From: a virus
DNA: 20,568 bases
Reading direction: 5' to 3' (one strand)
Virus record (IMG/VR): IMGVR_UViG_3300031772_000358
Coordinates: 1 to 20,568 of that record
This document shows, in pieces, positions 1 to 7,561 of this stretch (the first letter of the stretch is position 1; each line of letters opens with the position of its first letter). A program made the translations under genes and the position numbers. Below the pieces are notes generated by a model. That model searched no databases. It saw nothing but the letters and a program-made list of their open reading frames with translations, and was not told where the DNA came from.

Positions 1-127
1 AGGGTTAGCGTCGGGGTTATCAGCACGCCATCCATTGTGGCCACTGCCCACTGCCACTGGCCCTGCGTGACAAGGGGGCCTACGGCTATCTCGCTGGCGT
101 TCGCCGTGTCGTCGTACAGTTCCAGGT
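1..127. repeat. Terminal direct repeat, left copy (contig circularisation overlap)
   Basis: These 127 bases recur exactly and in the same orientation as the last 127 bases of the window (20442-20568). The repeat lies inside one reading frame, that of the LamG virion gene, and the frame stays open when the two ends are joined. The length equals a k-mer size commonly used by de Bruijn assemblers, so the simplest reading is an assembly overlap of a circular or circularly permuted molecule, not a biological terminal repeat. The unique length is then 20,441 bp. Confidence 0.95.
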
Positions 128-548
128 CGAGCTTGCTCGTTGCGTCGATCCAGAACCTGAACTCACGGTCGGTGCCAGCCACATCGTACTTGGCCAGCAT
201 GGTGTTGTTGACGATGGCGTTGGGCTGCATCCACACGCCTACGCTGAAGGGGGCAGAGCCGAAGCTGTAGTCAGCGTGGTCGATGCCCGCCAGGTGGTGG
301 TCACCAGTCGGGTGGAAGTGGTAGGAGTAGGGTGGCGTCCAGGCTAGGCCCAGCGGTGCGGGCGAGAAGTCGTCATCCAGGTCTTCGGGTGCACCAGCAG
401 TCTCTGAGGGGATGAGGTCGCCCACGCCGATGCCCGTTACGAGTGGCCCGTACATCTCCATGAAGGGCCAGAATGAGCGCTTGGTGGTGCCCAGGATAGT
501 CAGGATGTCGTTGATCCTTGCGTTAAACTGCGGGTTGTAAACTGTCAT
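1..548 (-). CDS. LamG (concanavalin-like) domain virion protein, N-terminal part; continues at the other end of the window
   Basis: This gene crosses the artificial contig ends. Translation starts at ATG 548-546, after an AGGTGA Shine-Dalgarno site 6 nt upstream. It reads without a stop to base 1 and continues in the same frame from 20441 to a TAA at 20213-20215. The joined product is 258 aa. Residues from about 75 onward look like a laminin-G/concanavalin jelly-roll: FSVGVWMQPN, LAKYD, EFRFWID, a Gly-Gln-Trp segment and LYVNGV are the usual strand signatures. In virions such domains bind carbohydrate or decorate the surface. The gene lies between two small putative head proteins and the head-tail connector, which fits a head decoration or structural role. 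The domain class is well supported; the exact role is inferred. Confidence 0.85.
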   Translation of the reverse strand, partial: MTVYNPQFNARINDILTILGTTKRSFWPFMEMYGPLVTGIGVGDLIPSETAGAPEDLDDDFSPAPLGLAWTPPYSYHFHPTGDHHLAGIDHADYSFGSAPFSVGVWMQPNAIVNNTMLAKYDVAGTDREFRFWIDATSKLDLELYDDTANASEIAVGPLVTQGQWQWAVATMDGVLITPTLT

Positions 549-560
549 CTCTCATCACCT

Positions 561-827
561 CTACGGGATGTCCTCGTAGACAACGAGGTAGAATAGGCCC
601 GTGGTGTCCTGTGCGTGTGCCTCGACGTTCATGGCCCCCGCCCCGCAGCTGAAATCATCGTTGCGATACTGGCCCATGACGTAAGTGGCACTAAGCATGC
701 AGACGGCCACAACCCTATCTGTCGCGGTCATCGCCGCGATGGTGATGGTGTCGTCCATTGTTTCATCTTGGCCTGCGACGATCACGCACTTGAGGATCTC
801 GGCAGGGTAGATCGTTAGTTGTCCCAT
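561..827 (-). CDS. Small hypothetical protein, probable virion component
   Basis: This 88-aa protein starts with ATG at 827 behind a GAGGTG Shine-Dalgarno site 5 nt upstream. It ends with TAG at 561, and the LamG gene's own ribosome site begins immediately afterwards, so the two are probably co-translated. No signal peptide or membrane helix is obvious. The sequence alternates short hydrophobic stretches (VIVAG, TITIAAM, VVAVCML, LFYLVVYE) as expected of a small all-beta fold. Its place between the capsid gene and the connector, and its size, suggest a head decoration or stabilising protein. I do not recognise the family and the function is inferred from position only. Confidence 0.75.
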   Translation of the reverse strand: MGQLTIYPAEILKCVIVAGQDETMDDTITIAAMTATDRVVAVCMLSATYVMGQYRNDDFSCGAGAMNVEAHAQDTTGLFYLVVYEDIP

Positions 828-914
828 ATCTTCACCTCACTAGTGGGCGGGGAGTAGGACGCGCCATTACATTTCCGAGATGACGGTCTCCCACTCCCCA
901 TCCACCTTTGTAGA

Positions 915-1424
915 CTACGCGTTAGGGTTTCTCAGGTTGCTAGGCTTGCGCTGTACGAGCAGACCCGTGCGGACTGCGAGACACGCAACCAACTGAGCGT
1001 TGGCAACGTCCGCGATGGTCAGAAATGCCCAGTAGTAGCCACCAGCGAAGTCCAGGTCAGCAGCCTCGATGTGGAAGACCATCAGCGCTTCGAACTCGTC
1101 CGTGTTTGCGCTCGGCACGGTGATCTCACTGGCTGCGGTCTGGGTCACTTCACCCCACGTCTCGTCGCCGTCCAGGGTCGCCTCTTCCTTGTAGAAGTAG
1201 TGGGCGATGACGTCCAAGTCCTTAGCCGTGCCACCGGTTGCGGCGTTGGCCTGCTGGATGTCAATCACAGGAGGCTGGGCGTTGGTGCCTACACCCTTGT
1301 AGACCACTAGGTCAACGCTCTCGCAGTCCTTGAGGGACACGCGAGTGCCGACCGTGGGGCCGCCAGTCATGTCAACAGGCGTGATGCACGGTACCAGGTC
1401 GTAATCCATTCCTAGTCGTTCCAT
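915..1424 (-). CDS. Hypothetical virion structural protein downstream of the capsid gene
   Basis: The open frame extends to 1451, but the likely start is the ATG at 1424, which follows an AGAGGAAAAG Shine-Dalgarno stretch. That gives 169 aa. The sequence is soluble and beta-rich. It has a phrase like VSLKDCESVDLVVYKGVG early on and an acidic LDFAGGYYWAFLTIADVANAQL segment split near the C-terminus, a layout seen in small phage structural proteins encoded next to major capsid genes. It is separated from the capsid gene by a strong hairpin (1478-1512). It may be a capsid decoration or stabilisation protein. The call rests on context and general resemblance, not on a recognised domain. Confidence 0.7.
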   Translation of the reverse strand: MERLGMDYDLVPCITPVDMTGGPTVGTRVSLKDCESVDLVVYKGVGTNAQPPVIDIQQANAATGGTAKDLDVIAHYFYKEEATLDGDETWGEVTQTAASEITVPSANTDEFEALMVFHIEAADLDFAGGYYWAFLTIADVANAQLVACLAVRTGLLVQRKPSNLRNPNA

Positions 1425-1477
1425 GTTCTTTTCCTCTTTCCCGCCCACCAAGGGGTGTGAATGCCTCGATGAGCCTA

Positions 1478-1512
1478 GACTAGGGGTGGGGTGTTAATGC
1501 CAACCCCTAGTC
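1478..1512 (-). terminator. Strong hairpin between the capsid gene and the next gene (processing, attenuation or terminator element)
   Basis: A perfect 10-bp inverted repeat (GACTAGGGGT at 1478-1487, ACCCCTAGTC at 1503-1512) flanks a 15-nt loop. It starts 18 nt downstream of the capsid stop codon on the minus strand. No run of U follows it in the direction of transcription, so a classical intrinsic terminator is not supported. A partial terminator, an RNA-stabilising 3' end or a processing site that sets capsid expression apart from the genes below would fit. Confidence 0.55.
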
Positions 1513-1530
1513 GGATTCTATTCAGTTGTT

Positions 1531-2844
1531 CTACGCTGCGAGCGTAACGAACGGGCTCAAGGTCGCTCCGCCGTTGACAGGAGTGATGGCGGACTGTATC
1601 CAGCCGCGACCGTCCACGCGCTCGATGACCTTGTAGACCGTCTCATCTTCCAGGAAGTGGATGTCCTGCGAGGATGCAGCCGTCATGGTCTGGCGGTCAC
1701 CCAAGAGGTAGTACCCGAAGTCCAGGAAGGAGATCTGTCCCTGGCAACCCAGGGCCGGGACCTTCTCGGTAAAGATAACCGGGCGTCCCAGGATGCTCAC
1801 CGGCGGTCCAACGACTCCGTTGTTCAGCCAGATCGCGCTTCCACCGGCACCGATGGCGAGAGCCATCTTAGCCAGCTCGGGGAACGTGTCGATGCTCGCC
1901 ACCCACACTCCACGACCAAGGCTGGCCGGAAGCAGGCGACTGTACATGTTCACGATGTTCTGCCACACGATGGTACCGGCAACCTGAGTTGCTTCCTTCG
2001 GGACCACGATGAGAGCAGGACTCTGGAGGATTCCCTGCGGTTCACCAGCGCCCATACCATTGAGGAACGCTAGATCCTCGGTGAAGGCCATGGCTTCCGG
2101 GAGCAGGGAGTTGATGAAGGCAGCGAAGGAGACGATGCTGTCCTGAAGTAGCTCGTTCGGAACCACGCAGCCAGCGGTCAACTTCTTGGCCTCCAGCACA
2201 ACGCGACCGAACCTGGCGTTGTTGAGCTGGATGACGCCCGACTCTGGCGTCCAGTAGCAGACGATTCCGCCGTAGACAGAACCGACATTGGAAGTGGAGT
2301 CGATGCAGGGGAACGGAACTCGTAGCGAGTCCATGGGGATGACCCGGGCACGAGGACGGACAATCGAAGTCTCAAGGCTTACGCGCAGGATCTCTGCTCG
2401 CAGGGTCTCGGGAACGAGGAATCCGCCAGCGTCCGGGACGCTCTCGCTGTACGCCTGTAGCTCAACGAGGCGCGGGTCAGGATGAGTGACCATGCTCTTG
2501 TGCCAGATGGCCTTCAGGTAGTCACCGGTGCCGTCGAACAGAGAGTCGATCTTGGCGCCGACCGCCTTCGGGTTGTATGCGGCACAGGGTGCAAGTGGAC
2601 TGTTGGGCGTCATGTTGGGACGCTTTACGCCGGAGTCCTTCAGCCATTCGGTAAGGGTGGCCTTGGTCTCTTCAGCGATCTGCTTGCTGATATCTCCGAC
2701 CTTGAGTGAAGCCTTGGCGTAGGCGTGTACAAAAGCCGTGAAGGTCTCGGGGTCTGCGGTGACCTCCTTCAGCTTTGCCTCGTCGCTCAGCACTTCCTCA
2801 AGCTCTTCCGCCGTCTGCGGAACTACGAACTTGGGCTTGCTCAT
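1531..2844 (-). CDS. Major capsid protein, HK97 fold
   Basis: This 437-aa protein forms the icosahedral shell. Residues 1-105 are mostly charged helices and probably form the scaffold-like delta domain removed by the protease encoded just upstream. Family signatures follow: AGGFLVPE (139-146), which normally marks the start of the mature fold; VVPNELLQDS (227-236); NGMGAGEPQGIL (262-273), the classic HK97-type glycine-rich turn; and ILGRPVIFTEKVPAL (351-365). The ATG at 2844 has GGAGGT 6 nt upstream and overlaps the protease stop by 4 nt (ATGA), so translation is coupled. The length is normal for HK97-type capsids that carry their own scaffold domain. Confidence 0.96.
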   Translation of the reverse strand: MSKPKFVVPQTAEELEEVLSDEAKLKEVTADPETFTAFVHAYAKASLKVGDISKQIAEETKATLTEWLKDSGVKRPNMTPNSPLAPCAAYNPKAVGAKIDSLFDGTGDYLKAIWHKSMVTHPDPRLVELQAYSESVPDAGGFLVPETLRAEILRVSLETSIVRPRARVIPMDSLRVPFPCIDSTSNVGSVYGGIVCYWTPESGVIQLNNARFGRVVLEAKKLTAGCVVPNELLQDSIVSFAAFINSLLPEAMAFTEDLAFLNGMGAGEPQGILQSPALIVVPKEATQVAGTIVWQNIVNMYSRLLPASLGRGVWVASIDTFPELAKMALAIGAGGSAIWLNNGVVGPPVSILGRPVIFTEKVPALGCQGQISFLDFGYYLLGDRQTMTAASSQDIHFLEDETVYKVIERVDGRGWIQSAITPVNGGATLSPFVTLAA

Positions 2845-3644
2845 GACAGTACCTCCGTCAAAGCGATGCTAGCAGACCGTCGAATGTCTGCGGCTATTTC
2901 TGACATGGGCCGCTCGACAGCAGCCTTCTTTTCTGTATCCTCAGGATGACTCTTCGTCCAGTGGCGTTCACAAGATTCCTTATTCATGCGCGGGTCTGCC
3001 ACGCAGCGCCTCATGAAGTCTTCTTTGTCCTCGCCCTCGTTAGGGTAGGGATCACGAGGCAGGGGCGCATTGTGATACTTGCTTAGGTCAAAGGAATTCG
3101 TGACCGTTGCGCGTGCACCCACCTCATCTGCTAGACCCGCCGCCACCGCCTGGTCCTCTGTGTACCAGGTCTCGGCGCGCATCCTGTTGCGCCAGGTAAC
3201 CGTCTTGCTGCCGGGAACTCGCTCTTGATAGATGCCGGCGATCTGATTACTCACTACATCCAGGCGATCGGCCATGACCTGCATGGCTTCTGCATCACCC
3301 ATCGCTACGCCGTGAGCATCGTGAATCATCATGCTCGAGTGCCGGGCCATGATGATCTTGTCTCCTGCCATTGCGATGACCGAAGCAATCGAGGCAGCCA
3401 GGGCATCCACGTGAACGATCACGTTGGCCGGATGATCCCTGAGAGCACCGTAGATAGCGATGCCGTCGAAGACATCCCCGCCCGGACTGTTGAGGTGAAG
3501 GTTAATGGTGCTCGCCGTCACGCCGCGTAGGTCAGTGATGAACGCATCTGCCGTGATGCCGCCAAATCCGATCTCGTTGTAGACGAATACGTCAGCGGTC
3601 TCGTCGGCTAGATTTTCGATTCTGAACCAAGAAGGTCTATCCAT
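2841..3644 (-). CDS. ClpP-like (peptidase S14 type) prohead maturation protease
   Basis: This 267-aa protein has the ClpP-like head protease fold. HLNSPGGDVFDG (50-61) is the oxyanion-loop motif. The catalytic serine is Ser85 in ALAASIAS, and the catalytic histidine is His108 in SMMIHDAHG. The acidic partner is probably Glu158 in AETWYTEDQA, where true ClpP has Asp; phage members commonly have this Glu. Residues from about 190 form a charged C-terminal tail (KEDFMRRCVADPRMNKES) that may act as scaffold or be cleaved. The enzyme trims the capsid delta domain during prohead maturation. The ATG at 3644 has only a weak ribosome site and lies 7 nt after the upstream stop, so re-initiation is likely. 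Confidence 0.93.
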   Translation of the reverse strand: MDRPSWFRIENLADETADVFVYNEIGFGGITADAFITDLRGVTASTINLHLNSPGGDVFDGIAIYGALRDHPANVIVHVDALAASIASVIAMAGDKIIMARHSSMMIHDAHGVAMGDAEAMQVMADRLDVVSNQIAGIYQERVPGSKTVTWRNRMRAETWYTEDQAVAAGLADEVGARATVTNSFDLSKYHNAPLPRDPYPNEGEDKEDFMRRCVADPRMNKESCERHWTKSHPEDTEKKAAVERPMSEIAADIRRSASIALTEVLS

Positions 3645-3651
3645 GCTAGTC

Positions 3652-3903
3652 TTATTTTATCACGTACTTGCGGCTCGTGTTGGATTCACGCGCGGGACAG
3701 CCCGAGATGATGTCTACCAGCTGTTCCGTGGCCGCGGTATTCTTGTCGAGCACCGCCGTCAGGTGAGTCAAGTGATTGGACACGAGCGTGTTGGCCATCT
3801 CCATGACACGCCGCACAACGAGATAAGCGCCGACGCCGAACGCCAGCAAGATGCCGACGCAGCCGCCCTGAATGATGACTTGAACCATGTTGGGATCGAT
3901 CAT
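3652..3903 (-). CDS. Small single-pass membrane protein, unknown (possible holin-like)
   Basis: This 83-aa protein has one clear hydrophobic helix at about residues 7-30 (VQVIIQGGCVGILLAFGVGA onwards), followed by Arg-Arg and an amphipathic, soluble C-terminal half. Its ATG at 3903 overlaps the stop of the MuF gene (ATGA). Its stop is 7 nt before the protease start, so it belongs to the head operon. The topology, an N-terminal helix and a charged tail, resembles small BhlA/UviB-type holin-like proteins, and no other lysis gene is visible in the genome. However, a gene among head genes could equally help assembly at the membrane. No family is assigned. Confidence 0.75.
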   Translation of the reverse strand: MIDPNMVQVIIQGGCVGILLAFGVGAYLVVRRVMEMANTLVSNHLTHLTAVLDKNTAATEQLVDIISGCPARESNTSRKYVIK

Positions 3904-4460
3904 CTGTGGAAGTACCTCACATTACACTCACAATTGGGATGACAAGGAATGGTGTCATCGCCGCTCGAGAACTGATCATCGATGCCGATATCCCCATCAT
4001 CTGCATTGCCCTGACAGTCATCACAGGCGCTAACTCCCTGGGTTACCCACCGTTTTCCGTCACGCCCGCTGTTAGCAGCGGCATCACGACTGCCTTGACC
4101 ATGAGCCATTGCCGTCTCTGTCCGAGCAACCAGCGAGGCGCGTGTCTTATCAAAGACAGGATCTACGCGTAGCAGTTTCTTGAGTTGCCCTAGACTCTGG
4201 CCCTGCTCAATGGCATCACCGACGAGCATCTTAACGCGATCACGAGTAGTCGCCGCTAAACTACGACTGCCGTCCAACTTGAGCAGTTCGCCAGCCTCTT
4301 CTCTGGCCCAGATAACGGCAAGACGATGTGCCTCACCGATAGGCATCGTAGGATCAACGAGGATAGCCGCTCGCTCAAAGCCCGCAGACAGCGCGTCCAT
4401 GAACTCCTCGCTGTAGAGCATCATCCAGTCGTCATACCTAGGAATCAAGGTCGCCCTCAT
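3900..4460 (-). CDS. Minor head protein of the phage Mu gpF / SPP1 gp7 (MuF) type
   Basis: This 186-aa protein matches the C-terminal MuF domain. It has the helical RTETAMAHGQGSRDAA (113-128) typical of the family, then KRWVTQGVSACDDCQ (136-150), and a terminal PCHPNCECNVRY (172-183). The Cys146/Cys149 and Cys173/His174/Cys177/Cys179 cluster probably binds zinc. A few copies of such proteins sit at the portal and help head assembly or DNA ejection. It lacks the long N-terminal region of larger MuF proteins. The gene overlaps the end of the portal gene by 23 nt and the next gene by 4 nt. ATG 4460 has AGAGG upstream. Confidence 0.9.
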   Translation of the reverse strand: MRATLIPRYDDWMMLYSEEFMDALSAGFERAAILVDPTMPIGEAHRLAVIWAREEAGELLKLDGSRSLAATTRDRVKMLVGDAIEQGQSLGQLKKLLRVDPVFDKTRASLVARTETAMAHGQGSRDAAANSGRDGKRWVTQGVSACDDCQGNADDGDIGIDDQFSSGDDTIPCHPNCECNVRYFHR

Positions 4461-5763
4461 CTAGCGCCTCTAGGGTCTTGGTGAGTTCGGTCTTCAGGAT
4501 GTCTTCTACCGTTCGCTGAACCAGGCGCTCGCTTGCCTTGCGCGGATTGACCTTGGCTATTGCCATCGGACCCGCGGGTTTCTTGGGCGGTCCTGCAACC
4601 GCAATGGCAGGCAATCCTAGCTTATCTAGCACGTCGACCTGATCAAAGCCAGCGTCTATCAGAGTCTTGGCCGCTAGTACCATCGCTGCGAACTCGGTAG
4701 TCTGCTGTACCTTGTCCTCAGGTGTCGGGTCAACGAAGTCAAACTCGAGACCCGCGCCGCTGGTACCGTACAGAGGAAGGAGTTTCTCGTTGAGCGCTCG
4801 GCGGATCCTCTTCAGGCGCGGAGTGATGAGCCAGCGAGCGAAGACTACCTCGGCAGCCTCTGCGTTGGCCCGGTTCACGTCGGTAGTGATGCCCAGCATT
4901 GACTTGGGAAAGCCGAATGCCGTCCGGATGACTTCCTGGTTAACCTCTCTCAGCTGAGCAAACTGCATGTCGCGCTGAGAGAACTTCCTGTCGACCCAGG
5001 TGCCGTGCTCGAGGATAGCCACGCGATGAGCGTTGGCGACGCCTTGGTGTTGTTCCTGCCATCTCTCGCGCATCTCTTCGAACTCGGCGTCGGTCAGGTG
5101 TCTGTCTACCTGGATGATCCCGCCCGGTTCAGCGCTATTCCTGAAGAAGTTGCTGTTCCACATCGCGCTATAGCGTTCGCTGTCGATGTCAACGAGAATG
5201 GACTGCACAGGACCCAGACCACGGTAGGGATCCAACGGGTTGGGGCGCTTGAGTTGAATAACCTCTTCGATGTCCCACGGCATGGGATCTTGCCCGGGCA
5301 GCGTGTAGACCCATCCCTTGATGAACTCAACGGGGTCGGGTACCGGCACCACCCTATCAGGTCTGATCGGCCACAGTTCTAGAGGAGGACCGAGGCCCGC
5401 GGTTGAACGTCCGATGTACCAGATGCTCTCGCCGACCAGCTCGAGATGCTGTTGGAACGTTGTCACGAACTCATTGCGATCGTAGAAGGGATTCGGTCGA
5501 TGCCACAGATCAATGGCCGGATGCGCGAAGATCTCGACTCGCTCTTGTCCCGGCTTAGCGCTGCGATATAGGTGCCACTCTGCTCCTGCCACCGCCTCGG
5601 TGACCTTGTCGATGATCGCGAAAATCGTCCCCACGCTGCCGTAGGTTCGCATCAGGGTCTCGCTGTTGGAGCTGGCCCCTAGAAGCCCGCCGATAACACG
5701 CACGCCCTTACCCACGTAGGCAGGACCGGTGTTCTTGATGACCCGTTTAAGGAAGCTATCCAC
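4438..5763 (-). CDS. Portal protein, HK97 family
   Basis: This 441-aa protein forms the dodecameric channel through which DNA enters and leaves the capsid. Early residues contain VGTIFAIIDKVTEAVAGAEW (44-63), and then FAHPAIDLWHRPNPFYDRNE (79-98) and YRGLGPVQSI, the conserved phrases of HK97-type portals. Further on, HRVAILEHGTW and FGFPKSMLGI are also diagnostic. The C-terminal 60 residues are helical and charged. The start is GTG (5763-5761) with AGGA about 7 nt upstream; no better ATG is present in frame. The gene follows large terminase and a membrane peptide, and its end overlaps the MuF gene, the usual packaging-to-head arrangement. Confidence 0.95.
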   Translation of the reverse strand: MDSFLKRVIKNTGPAYVGKGVRVIGGLLGASSNSETLMRTYGSVGTIFAIIDKVTEAVAGAEWHLYRSAKPGQERVEIFAHPAIDLWHRPNPFYDRNEFVTTFQQHLELVGESIWYIGRSTAGLGPPLELWPIRPDRVVPVPDPVEFIKGWVYTLPGQDPMPWDIEEVIQLKRPNPLDPYRGLGPVQSILVDIDSERYSAMWNSNFFRNSAEPGGIIQVDRHLTDAEFEEMRERWQEQHQGVANAHRVAILEHGTWVDRKFSQRDMQFAQLREVNQEVIRTAFGFPKSMLGITTDVNRANAEAAEVVFARWLITPRLKRIRRALNEKLLPLYGTSGAGLEFDFVDPTPEDKVQQTTEFAAMVLAAKTLIDAGFDQVDVLDKLGLPAIAVAGPPKKPAGPMAIAKVNPRKASERLVQRTVEDILKTELTKTLEALDEGDLDS

Positions 5764-5789
5764 GTGTCTATCCTATCACAGTTTTCCGC

Positions 5790-5960
5790 TTAGGTGCTGA
5801 GCGCCCAGCCCGCTAGAAGGCATCCAGCGGCCGCCACGGTCAACGCAGGTGGCACCCCGAAGGCAAGCCACGCGGCTAACACCAGCAGGGCAAATCCAGC
5901 CGCGTCACATAGACGTGGGGCGTATTCTGCCTTGAACTTAGCCAGTAGTTTCTTGAGCAT
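5790..5960 (-). CDS. Small two-helix membrane peptide between terminase and portal
   Basis: This 56-aa gene starts with ATG at 5960 behind an excellent GAGGAGG ribosome site and ends with TAA at 5790. After a basic N-terminus (MLKKLLAKFKAEYAPR) come two hydrophobic segments, at about 19-35 (AAGFALLVLAAWLAFG) and 39-54 (ALTVAAAGCLLAGWAL), joined by a Pro-Pro turn, which makes a membrane hairpin. Small membrane proteins at this place between large terminase and portal are common in siphophages, and their role is not established. It could be holin-like, but nothing in the sequence proves that. The strong ribosome site and position make it a real gene. Confidence 0.8.
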   Translation of the reverse strand: MLKKLLAKFKAEYAPRLCDAAGFALLVLAAWLAFGVPPALTVAAAGCLLAGWALST

Positions 5961-6020
5961 GTTTCCTCCTCTGTTTACACGGGTTGCTTCTGGGACGTGA
6001 AAGGATCCCGTTCCTTATGT

Positions 6021-7217
6021 TTACAAGTAGCGCAATCTAGGCGCCCCGCCAGCCCGAAAGTGGTGATTTGCCAGGGCAAGACTGCACACGCAGTCATCGT
6101 TCAGTCCCTCTGGAGCCGAATATCTCACGCCCGTACGCGTGTATTCATATTCAAATGCTTCGAGCTCGTTGACTATCGGCCCGTCGGGGAAGTGAATCAG
6201 TCCGCGCTGAATGCTCAGAGCGAGTCCCTCCATGAGAACCTGCTTGCTCTGAGCGGTGAAGTTGTAACCTTCCCATGACCCGGGTCCTTGCTGAAGCGCC
6301 TCAACAATGGCGTCTCCTACCCCGGTGGAATCGATCAAGGCAGATACGGTGCCGGTCAGCCACTGAATGCGTGCTACCTGTAGATTCCAGGGCGCTTGGA
6401 ATCGGTCGAATCCGCAGACTGTTCTGCCCTCATTCAGGCCCGTGCCCACTGTCCAATCAGCGCCTGTCTTCTTGCCGCGCGCCAGGTCCCAGCCCCATGC
6501 AACGGCAGGACCAACACCTATCGGCGCCACGCAGTCTGCAATGGCCTTGATGCCGAAGGGATTACTGCCGTCTTCTGTAGCTTCTGCGAGATACAATTCC
6601 TTGAACACATCAGGAGGCAGCGCGTTTCTGGCGTCCTCTACCTCTTCGGCGCTCAGGATACCGCCCTCCACCGCGTCCTTGCTGGTCAACTTGGCGTAGT
6701 GACTGTTGGGCAGGTCCCTGGCTTCTGCCATGCGTGCCAGCCGGTAACACCAGTTGTGCCTTCCCTTGACGTTACCGATGATGCGCACGGGACCCTCGGT
6801 AGCTGTAAGCGTGCTTCTAACCGCGTGCCAGGCTTCCTCTCGCATCCTGGTTGCTTCGTCCATGACACAGGCAGATACATCTTCACCGTAGAGGTTATCT
6901 GGTTTCTCGCCCGACTTAAAGAAGATGATGCTGCCGTTGACCAACGTGATCGTCAGTTCGCTCTCGTTCGCCGAGTAGATGTCCGCCGGCAGCGCTCGCT
7001 TGATGCGCCTGAAGGCGATCTTGGCCTGGGCGTAGGTAGGAGCGATCCACCAACAAATACACGTCTTCTTGAATGCCTGCTCCAGCAACCATACAATACA
7101 CCCGGCTGTCTTCCCGCTCTTGGTGCTAGCCTCTATGACAGCATAGCGCTCGGGAGCGAAGATAGCCGCCTCCTGCTTCTCGTAGAGCCAGGGACGATTA
7201 TACGTCAGGGTTGGCGT
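6021..7217 (-). CDS. terL: Terminase large subunit (packaging ATPase and nuclease), probable ACG start
   Basis: The motor that cuts and pumps phage DNA. Read from ACG 7217-7215 the product is 398 aa. Walker A is ASTKSGKT (30-37), Walker B is ACVMDEA with Asp120-Glu121, the coupling motif is RIIGNVKGRHNW, and the nuclease acidic residues are Asp244 (WGWDLARG), Asp296 (ALIDSTGVGD) and Asp374/375 (LNDDC). The first ATG/GTG/TTG in frame (TTG 7088) lies after Walker A and would give a dead ATPase. Upstream, only ACG codons and one CTG (7208) lie before a TAG at 7230-7232. The ACG at 7217 has AGGAGG 6 nt upstream and yields a natural N-terminus (TPTLTYNRPWLYEKQ). The frame overlaps the small terminase end by 20 nt. 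The function is certain; the start is inferred. Confidence 0.94.
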   Translation of the reverse strand, partial: TPTLTYNRPWLYEKQEAAIFAPERYAVIEASTKSGKTAGCIVWLLEQAFKKTCICWWIAPTYAQAKIAFRRIKRALPADIYSANESELTITLVNGSIIFFKSGEKPDNLYGEDVSACVMDEATRMREEAWHAVRSTLTATEGPVRIIGNVKGRHNWCYRLARMAEARDLPNSHYAKLTSKDAVEGGILSAEEVEDARNALPPDVFKELYLAEATEDGSNPFGIKAIADCVAPIGVGPAVAWGWDLARGKKTGADWTVGTGLNEGRTVCGFDRFQAPWNLQVARIQWLTGTVSALIDSTGVGDAIVEALQQGPGSWEGYNFTAQSKQVLMEGLALSIQRGLIHFPDGPIVNELEAFEYEYTRTGVRYSAPEGLNDDCVCSLALANHHFRAGGAPRLRYL

Positions 7218-7476
7218 AGTCGTCCTCCTCTACTTCATCCCGGGGGTGACCCAGTATAATCGTGAACGCATCTGTCAGCACAGCCAGAGAAGCTGGATCC
7301 TCAGACCACTTGATGAGCAGTTCCATTGCCCGGACATTTCCCTCTAGCGCCAACGCGAGAGCAACATCAAGGACGGCTTTCTTCTTTGACGGAGCCATCT
7401 CTCGAAGTAACTGACGGAAGGACTTGCCCTTGGGTCTACCCGCCGGGTTCCCTGATTTGCCTTTGTGAAACGGCAT
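7198..7476 (-). CDS. terS: Terminase small subunit-like protein (GNPAGRPKG motif)
   Basis: This 92-aa protein opens with KGKSGNPAGRPKGKSFRQLL, the conserved basic N-terminal motif of DUF5681-type proteins that occupy the small-terminase position in many phages. The middle (KKKAVLDVALALALEGNVRA) is helical, and the C-terminus is acidic (EVEEDDYANPDV). Small terminases recognise the packaging site and recruit the large subunit. It directly precedes and overlaps terL, whose ribosome site lies inside its last codons, and it follows an HNH nuclease gene. It is short for the class, so it may carry only the DNA-binding and assembly core. ATG 7476 has AGGA 5 nt upstream. Confidence 0.78.
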   Translation of the reverse strand: MPFHKGKSGNPAGRPKGKSFRQLLREMAPSKKKAVLDVALALALEGNVRAMELLIKWSEDPASLAVLTDAFTIILGHPRDEVEEDDYANPDV

Positions 7477-7561
7477 TGCTTTCCTACCTACTTATCAATC
7501 TCGACGTAGCCCCGGCGCGCAGCAGGATCCATAATGCCATAAATGCAATTGGTCATAACCG

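Noticed and set aside
1-127. Biological direct terminal repeat of a linear phage genome
   Set aside because: Natural terminal repeats rarely fall exactly inside a structural reading frame, and the length equals a common assembler k-mer; circular overlap is simpler.
849-899. GGGGAGT/ACTCCCC dyad between the two small virion genes as a terminator
   Set aside because: The 37-base spacer is long, the stem only 7 bp, and there is no T-run.
6396-7259. 287-codon plus-strand ORF opposite the large terminase
   Set aside because: The minus strand encodes all terminase motifs; the plus frame has no domain and no supported start.
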